A stretch of DNA of 64,000 nucleotides from CAVSJJ01 sp963728395. Lineage in GTDB: Bacteria; Actinomycetota; Actinomycetes; Actinomycetales; Dermatophilaceae. The notes below the pieces were generated by a model. The model ran no database searches and was not told the DNA's origin. It saw nothing but the letters and a program-made list of their open reading frames with translations. Shown here one piece after another: positions 59,652 to 64,000 of the stretch; position 1 is the first letter of the stretch, and every line of letters begins with the position of its first letter. The translations under genes and the position numbers were made by a program. The stretch is taken from contig CAVSJJ010000009.1 of assembly GCA_963728395.1 (NCBI GenBank), positions 124,001-188,000 on the forward strand. Direction: 5' to 3'.

Positions 59652-60383
59652 TCAGCCGAGCAGACCCCCGAGCATCCCGCTGCCGCCGGACGGTCCGCTC
59701 GTCTCCTGGTGCCCGCCCTTCGTCACGCTCTCACTGGGCTGGATGAGGACGTAGCCCTGGCCGCCGAAGGCCATCTGGAACGTCTCCCCTGAACCGCCGC
59801 GGATCATCGACCCGATCCCGCCGGTGTCGATCTTGACGTCCATCGTCACGCCCGCGGTCCAGAGCACGACGGCCTGCGCATCGCCGAAGGTCGGGGCGCT
59901 CGCGACGTCGAGGGCGACCGGGTCGCCCTTCGTCGTCACCGCGACGTAGCCGGTGCCGCGCAGGCTCACGTTGTAGAGGCCGCCGGCGACCATGCCGCCG
60001 CGCGCCTGGATCCGGTGGATGTCCCACTGGATCGAGTTGCTGAAGGCGAGGACGTTGGCGCCGTTGACGGAGATCGCGTCGTTGTCGAGATAGAGGACCT
60101 GGATCTCGCTGGCGAGGTCGGCGACGAAGAGCTCGCCCTGTCCGGAGCACTGCATCATGTCGACGCCCTCCCCGGTGACGGCCTTCTTCATCATCTTGCC
60201 CAGGCCGCCGGAGCCGGTGTTCTTGAACCGGACGTCGCCCTGGTAGGCGACCATCGACCCCGTCCGGGCCCATACCTCGCCGTAGCGCATGTCGATGCGG
60301 AGCATCTTCTTGTTCTGCAGCGAGAAGGGGTCCTGGGTCTCCTTCTCCTCGTAGTCCTTGAACAGGCTGCCGTGGATGGTCAT
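59652..60383 (-). CDS. AIM24 family protein
   Basis: A 243-residue beta-rich protein of the AIM24/TIGR00266 family: RYGEVWARTGSMVAYQGDVR, LASEIQVLYLDNDAISVNGA, AFSNSIQWDIHRI and a C-terminal GGSGETFQMAFGGQGYVLIQ. Bacterial members are of unknown function, often near membrane or stress genes. The start is ATG 60383, with GGAACGAAGGTCG upstream. It is divergent from the proline-rich protein. Confidence 0.85.
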   Translation of the reverse strand: MTIHGSLFKDYEEKETQDPFSLQNKKMLRIDMRYGEVWARTGSMVAYQGDVRFKNTGSGGLGKMMKKAVTGEGVDMMQCSGQGELFVADLASEIQVLYLDNDAISVNGANVLAFSNSIQWDIHRIQARGGMVAGGLYNVSLRGTGYVAVTTKGDPVALDVASAPTFGDAQAVVLWTAGVTMDVKIDTGGIGSMIRGGSGETFQMAFGGQGYVLIQPSESVTKGGHQETSGPSGGSGMLGGLLG

Positions 60384-60514
60384 CGACCTTCGTTCCTCCC
60401 CGTCTCCCCACCGGCCGGGCGCCGGTACTCGTGTACCTCATACCGTAGGCGCGCGGCCCCGTCGGGTCCTATGGTTCGGAGTGGATGTCGGAAGCGATGT
60501 CGAAAGGGGACCCG

Positions 60515-61000
60515 ATGAGCTTCTTCGAACGCGCCAAGGCCGCCGCGGGGGACTTCGCCGCCAAGGCCGACACGGCCCTGACCAACGCCGGTCTGAGCGG
60601 CGCACCGGCGACGAGCCGTGACGCCCAACGACTGCTGCACGATCTCGGGGTGATCGGCTACCTCGAGGCGACCGGTCGCCCGGCCTCCCCCGAGGAGCGC
60701 GAGCGGGTCCTGCACTCGCTGCGCCAGCTGGAGGAGGCCGGTCAGATCGGCCCGCTGACCGTGAGCCCACCCGCGCCCGCCGCCCCTCCGCCGCCCGGTG
60801 GGGCCGGCCAGGGGTATGCCGCGCCACCACCTCCGCCCGGTGCCTCGGCCTCCGCTCCGCCTCCGCCTCCGGCATCGGCTCCGCCGCCTCCGGGCGCTGG
60901 CGCTCCGCCGGCTCCCGCGTCCCCGCCGCAGCAGCCGCAGGAGGGCGGGGGCGTCGTCCCCCCGGGGTCGACTCCGCCCCCGCCGCCGCCGTCCTGGTAG
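60515..61000 (+). CDS. proline-rich protein with conserved N-terminal helical domain
   Basis: A 161-residue protein. I use ATG 60515, which has AAAGGGGA 4 bases upstream. Residues 1-85 are helical: MSFFERAKAAAGDFAAKADT, then DAQRLLHDLGVIGYLEATGR, similar to the short oligomerisation modules of actinobacterial proteins. Residues 85-161 are almost only Pro, Ala and Gly with runs of five or six prolines. Its 3' 259 bases overlap the convergent YqeY-like frame. Confidence 0.65.
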   Translation: MSFFERAKAAAGDFAAKADTALTNAGLSGAPATSRDAQRLLHDLGVIGYLEATGRPASPEERERVLHSLRQLEEAGQIGPLTVSPPAPAAPPPPGGAGQGYAAPPPPPGASASAPPPPPASAPPPPGAGAPPAPASPPQQPQEGGGVVPPGSTPPPPPPSW

Positions 61001-61404
61001 GCCGCTCGGTCGCCGAGGACGCGGCGCAGCACCGCCGCCTCGGCCCGGAGTGACCCGGCTCGTTCGGGGCGACCCACTCCGTCGGAGATCTCGGCCGCCA
61101 TCTCGCGCTCGGCGGCCTCGGTCTCGACGACCACGCGGACCTCGGCCTCGGTCGGGGTCCGCCGCTCGACCTCGGTCGAGCCGACCCCGAGCGACGTGCC
61201 GGCGAACCGGCCGGACGTCACGGGCCGCCCAACCGGCGCGGCCGGCTCGTCGAGGGGGAGCGCCTCGGCGTTGGCCACCGCCGAGAGGGCGCCGCGCAGC
61301 GCCGCGATGGCATCCCGGTCCCGCCCGCGCATGGCGTCACGCAGGGCGACGCTGAGCTGCTCACGCAGGCCCGCCGGGGACGTGGGTGGCGGTGACGTCG
61401 ACAT
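60742..61404 (-). CDS. GatB/YqeY-like domain protein with glycine-rich antisense tail
   Basis: Residues 1-135 match the YqeY fold: LREQLSVALRDAMRGRDRDA, IAALRGALSAVANAEAL, then TEAEVRVVVETEAAEREMAA. The family would end near VLRRVLGDRAA, at about 61000. No stop codon occurs there; the frame stays open to 60742 through the antisense of the proline-rich gene, giving an 85-residue Gly-rich tail. YqeY domains relate to GatB and act on tRNA-linked amidation or are of unknown role. The tail may be real, or the annotated end an artefact of a lost stop. Confidence 0.65.
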   Translation of the reverse strand: MSTSPPPTSPAGLREQLSVALRDAMRGRDRDAIAALRGALSAVANAEALPLDEPAAPVGRPVTSGRFAGTSLGVGSTEVERRTPTEAEVRVVVETEAAEREMAAEISDGVGRPERAGSLRAEAAVLRRVLGDRAAYQDGGGGGGVDPGGTTPPPSCGCCGGDAGAGGAPAPGGGGADAGGGGGAEAEAPGGGGGAAYPWPAPPGGGGAAGAGGLTVSGPI

Positions 61405-61814
61405 GTCCGGTGACGCTAGCCGCCCGGATCCGGGTCGCGCCAACGGATTCCGCGGCCGGCGCGGCCGGCGCCGCGGGCGGCCCGGATCCGGGGTGTGTGG
61501 GCGATCACGGATGGGGCGGGTGTGCCCTTGGGGTGACGGGGCATTCGGGGGCCCAACTGCCCCGACGCGCCCCCGCCCGGCCACCATCTGCCCAGGTCAA
61601 CGGCCGATCCCGCCCGACAGGCATCGCCGACGGGTCCCGCCGGTACGGCGGCCGTGGTGGCAACCCCGTCCGGTGGCCGAGGTCGATCCCTGTGCCGAAT
61701 CCATGCCGGGCGGGGGATGGCCGGGGGGCGTTCCCGACGACACGGTGGACGGGTCGACAGGTGTCCTGGGACTTCCGGGCCCTGCCAAGGGCGCGCAGAA
61801 CCTTTGGAGGACAG
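61405..61814 (+). other. 410-base non-coding leader of the secreted Ig/PKD protein
   Basis: No credible gene was found here. The segment is GC-rich, with several possible stems, and near the 3' end holds GGTGGCAACCCC (61656-61667) and TGTGCCGAATCCATGCCGGG (61691-61710), followed by GCGGGGGATGG. GCCGAATCC and GCGGGGGA are words also found in c-di-AMP (ydaO-type) riboswitches, but their order does not fit my recollection of that class. It may be a structured leader; a promoter must also lie here, divergent from the YqeY gene. Confidence 0.3.
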
Positions 61815-63311
61815 TTGAGCACCACCACTCACCAACGCACGACAATCCCGAAGGTCGTCGTGCTCGCCGCCGGCGTCGTCGTCGGCATCCTCGCGGTCCT
61901 TGCCCACCCGGCACCCGCATCGGCCTTTCCGAACTATGCCTCGACGTGCACCGCCTGCCACTCCCCGGGCGGCTCCGTCTCGGCCGTCCCCAGCAGCGCC
62001 ACGGTGGCGCCCGGGGCCACCTACACGGTCGCGATGACCTTCACCGGCGGCAGCGGCAACAGCGGCTACTGGATCTCGAACACGAGCAACGACCCGGTGA
62101 GCATCGTCGGCAACCCAGCCACGGGCGCGTCCCGGACGCAGTCGATGACCGCACCGACGACGCCCGGCACGTACACGTACACCGTGTGGATGCGCCGGGG
62201 CGTCACCAGCTCCAGCACCTACACGATCACGGTCGAGTCCCCTCCGGCGCCGTCTCCCGTGACGACGTCGACGGGGTTGAGCGTGACTCCGGCGTCGCCG
62301 ACTCAGGCTCCGGCCAACCTCACGCTGCGGGCCACGGTCTCCGGTGCGGGCGCGAGGGGAACGGTGGAGTTCTTCGACGGCACGACGTCGCTGGGTGCTC
62401 CCGCGGCGATCAGCGGTGGCGTGGCCACGAAGGCGCTGTCGAGCGTGGGCGCGGGCACGTACGCCTACCAGGCGGTGTTCACCCCGGCGGACCCGACGGC
62501 CTTCACCTCGAGCACGTCCTCGGTCCTCACCTACGTCGTGACCGCCCCTCCGGCGCCATCTCCCGTGACGACGTCGACGGGGTTGAGCGTGACTCCGGCG
62601 TCGCCGGCTCAGGCTCCGGCCAACGTCACGCTGCGGGCCACGGTCTCCGGTGCGGGCGCGAGGGGAACGGTGGAGTTCTTCGACGGCACGACGTCGCTGG
62701 GTGCTCCCGCGGCGATCAGCGGTGGCGTGGCCACGAAGGCGCTGTCGAGCGTGGGTGCGGGCACGTACGCCTACCAGGCGGTGTTCACCCCGGCGGACCC
62801 GACGGCCTTCACCTCGAGCACGTCCTCGGTCCTCACCTACGTCGTGACCGCCCCTCCGCCTGCGGGCGAGGCGCCCACGGCGAGCTTCGTCGCGTCTCCC
62901 ACCTCCGGCACGGCTCCGCTCACCGTCACCCTCACCGACACCTCGACCGGTTCCCCGACGTCCTGGCTGTGGACCTTCGGTGACGGCACGACATCGACCG
63001 AGCAGAACCCGTCCGTCACCTACGCCACCGCAGGGACCTACACCATCACGCTGGTGGCGAGCAACGCCCACGGTGACAGTGCCGAAGCGACGGCGACCAT
63101 CACGGTCAGCGCCGCCAACGGCGGCGGTGGCAGCACCGGTCACGAGCGCGACGGCCACCACGGCGACGACGGCCACCACGGCGACGACGGCCACCACGGC
63201 GACGACGGCCACCACGGCGACGACGGCCACCACGGCGACGACGGCCACCACGGCGACGACGGCCACGGAGGCCATCACTGGTGGGACCGCATCGCCGGCT
63301 GGTTCCGCTGA
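61815..63311 (+). CDS. secreted protein with CXXCH, Ig-like repeats, PKD domain and His-Asp tail
   Basis: A 498-residue exported protein. TTG 61815 is the start because a perfect GGAGG stands 4 bases before it. The signal peptide ends near HPAPASA (residue 37). Right after comes a heme c-like motif, STCTACHSPGG (C45-H49). A beta domain follows, then two nearly identical 102-residue Ig-like repeats (about residues 143-346; TLRATVSGAGARGTVEFFDG), a PKD domain (PTASFVASPTSGTAPLTVTL, TWLWTFGDG-like core) and a tail of six GHHGDD units ending GHHWWDRIAGWFR. It probably sits in the cell wall, binding metal or glycan. Confidence 0.82.
   Translation: MSTTTHQRTTIPKVVVLAAGVVVGILAVLAHPAPASAFPNYASTCTACHSPGGSVSAVPSSATVAPGATYTVAMTFTGGSGNSGYWISNTSNDPVSIVGNPATGASRTQSMTAPTTPGTYTYTVWMRRGVTSSSTYTITVESPPAPSPVTTSTGLSVTPASPTQAPANLTLRATVSGAGARGTVEFFDGTTSLGAPAAISGGVATKALSSVGAGTYAYQAVFTPADPTAFTSSTSSVLTYVVTAPPAPSPVTTSTGLSVTPASPAQAPANVTLRATVSGAGARGTVEFFDGTTSLGAPAAISGGVATKALSSVGAGTYAYQAVFTPADPTAFTSSTSSVLTYVVTAPPPAGEAPTASFVASPTSGTAPLTVTLTDTSTGSPTSWLWTFGDGTTSTEQNPSVTYATAGTYTITLVASNAHGDSAEATATITVSAANGGGGSTGHERDGHHGDDGHHGDDGHHGDDGHHGDDGHHGDDGHHGDDGHGGHHWWDRIAGWFR
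62241..62852 (+). repeat. 306-bp tandem repeat, two copies, within the Ig-like domains
   Basis: Bases 62241-62546 are repeated at 62547-62852 with only a few substitutions (for example at the ninth base group of CCTCCGGCGCCGTCTCCC versus CCATCTCCC, and ACTCAGG versus GCTCAGG). Each copy encodes one Ig-like domain. The identity suggests recent duplication or gene conversion. Confidence 0.92.
63153..63260 (+). repeat. 18-bp tandem repeat, six copies
   Basis: GGCCACCACGGCGACGAC is repeated six times without change, encoding GHHGDD units at the C-terminus of the secreted protein. Such repeats change copy number readily and the encoded His/Asp array is a likely divalent-metal site. Confidence 0.93.
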
Positions 63312-63503
63312 TCCACTGATCCACTGATCCGCTGACCGCGGACCGACCCCAGCTCCGGCCGCCGCGCCATCGACGGGTTGACGGACCCGATCGATGGCCG
63401 GCGGCTGCCGCGCGGCCGGCGAGCCGAACGCTGGCTACCATGCGGACATGGACCGCGTGGCCGCCCCGGCGGTGTCCGTCACGCCCGGCCGGACACGGTG
63501 ATC

Positions 63504-64000
63504 ATGTCCGCGGCGGGGCGCACCCGGTGGGTGCTGGGAACCGTCGGTCTGGGCATCGGGTACTGGACGCTGGGCGAGCTCGGGGGTGCGCTCTCCTATC
63601 CGGGTGGCGTGCAGGTCGCCTGGCTTCCGGCCGGCTTCGCCGCGGCCGTGCTCTGCCTCGGGGACCTGTCCTGGGCCGTCGGCGCCGCCGTCGCCGACCT
63701 GCTGCTCGGCACCGGGGTGGACCCGTTCGAGGTCGGCCTGTTGTTGCACGACCCCACGGTCCTCTACCAGAGCGTGGGCAACTGCCTCGAATTCGTTCTC
63801 GCGGCATACCTCCTGCGCCGTTGGTTGGGGCGCGAATGCCGCTTCGAGCGTCCCGGTGACGTCGGTCGCCTCCTGCTCGTCTTCGCGGCCGCGGAGCCGG
63901 TCTCGGCGGCGCTCGGCACCTTCTCCTCGTGGCAGGCCGGCTATGTCAGCACGGACCAGGCGGCCACGTTCTTCCGTACCTGGCTGCTCGCCGATGCCGC
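63504..64000 (+). CDS. MASE1-like integral membrane protein (partial)
   Basis: The first 165 residues of a membrane protein running off the right edge. From ATG 63504 it reads MSAAGRTRWVLGTVGLGIGY and has about five helices, with VQVAWLPAGFAAAVLCLGDL, VADLLLGTGVDP and SVGNCLEFVLAAYLLRRW. The W-x-P-x-G and the N-x2-E pattern in the third helix resemble MASE1 sensor domains, which usually precede GGDEF, histidine kinase or phosphatase modules; the output domain would lie outside the window. GTG 63498 is an alternative start. Confidence 0.65.
   Translation, partial: MSAAGRTRWVLGTVGLGIGYWTLGELGGALSYPGGVQVAWLPAGFAAAVLCLGDLSWAVGAAVADLLLGTGVDPFEVGLLLHDPTVLYQSVGNCLEFVLAAYLLRRWLGRECRFERPGDVGRLLLVFAAAEPVSAALGTFSSWQAGYVSTDQAATFFRTWLLADA

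Noticed and set aside
61405..61814. Firm assignment as a c-di-AMP or SAM riboswitch
   Set aside because: Single conserved-looking words are present but not in the order and spacing I recall for either class; a covariance search is needed.
63153..63260. Regular 18-bp repeats as a CRISPR array
   Set aside because: There are no spacers; the units are contiguous, in frame and encode GHHGDD at the end of a clear gene.

Overview
The window is visibly very high-GC DNA, densely coded on both strands, with short intergenic gaps, many 4-nt ATGA/GTGA overlaps and frequent GTG starts. Gene content (DUF5926, an actinobacterial CsoR with its C-H-C ligands, DtxR/IdeR-like iron boxes, FeoC-type cysteine-rich regulator, AIM24, TMEM165/GDT1) points to an actinobacterium. 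I infer order Micrococcales, probably near the Intrasporangiaceae/Dermatophilaceae, but the sequence alone does not prove that. No rRNA, tRNA, CRISPR array, transposase or prophage was seen.

Layout. 1-10.4 kb: a truncated sugar-binding lipoprotein, a GPH-type sugar symporter, an ECF sigma factor overlapping an O6-alkylguanine repair gene, glycerophosphodiester phosphodiesterase, an anti-sigma-like ATPase, DUF5926, a GT2 glycosyltransferase, a large exported membrane protein, a GDT1 cation exporter and prephenate dehydratase. 10.5-22.0 kb: a self-contained catabolic locus. A SorC-family regulator diverges from an aldolase-like gene, a fused E1 alpha-beta thiamine-diphosphate dehydrogenase, a stand-alone lipoyl domain, an Rbs-type ABC importer (binding protein, double ATPase, permease), an FGGY kinase of GlpK type and a GlpD-type flavoprotein. 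Importer, kinase and FAD dehydrogenase look like a polyol (erythritol-like) route; the aldolase-like/E1/lipoyl part is an unusual addition.

22-37 kb: lipid enzymes (two PlsC-type acyltransferases, a patatin, a diacylglycerol-kinase-like protein), a second MFS carrier with a C-terminal extension, an iron-uptake operon efeU-efeO with a decayed efeB behind a clear iron box, a radical SAM/SPASM protein, and zwf. 37-46 kb: serS, a two-component system followed by a NatAB-like ABC exporter, HAD, SpoU methyltransferase and VOC proteins. 46-54 kb: copper export (csoR-copA with a CsoR operator), purB, a low-molecular-weight tyrosine phosphatase and a feoABC operon behind an iron-box-like site. 54-64 kb: panE, a wrecked DUF222/HNH gene, an FMN reductase, a three-gene cytochrome b cluster without a visible Rieske partner, AIM24, a proline-rich protein overlapping a YqeY-like gene tail to tail, and a secreted CXXCH/Ig/PKD protein with a His-Asp repeat tail preceded by a 410-base non-coding leader. 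A MASE1-like membrane protein runs off the right edge.

Two signals span the window. A short word, TATGCCG/CGGCATA, recurs about fifty times by eye in both orientations, in genes and in terminator hairpins. Iron supply is represented twice (efe and feo), with DtxR/IdeR-like operators in front of both, while efeB has decayed. Coordinates of starts were chosen from ribosome binding sites, overlaps and family lengths; functional names rest on motifs I could read, not on database searches.
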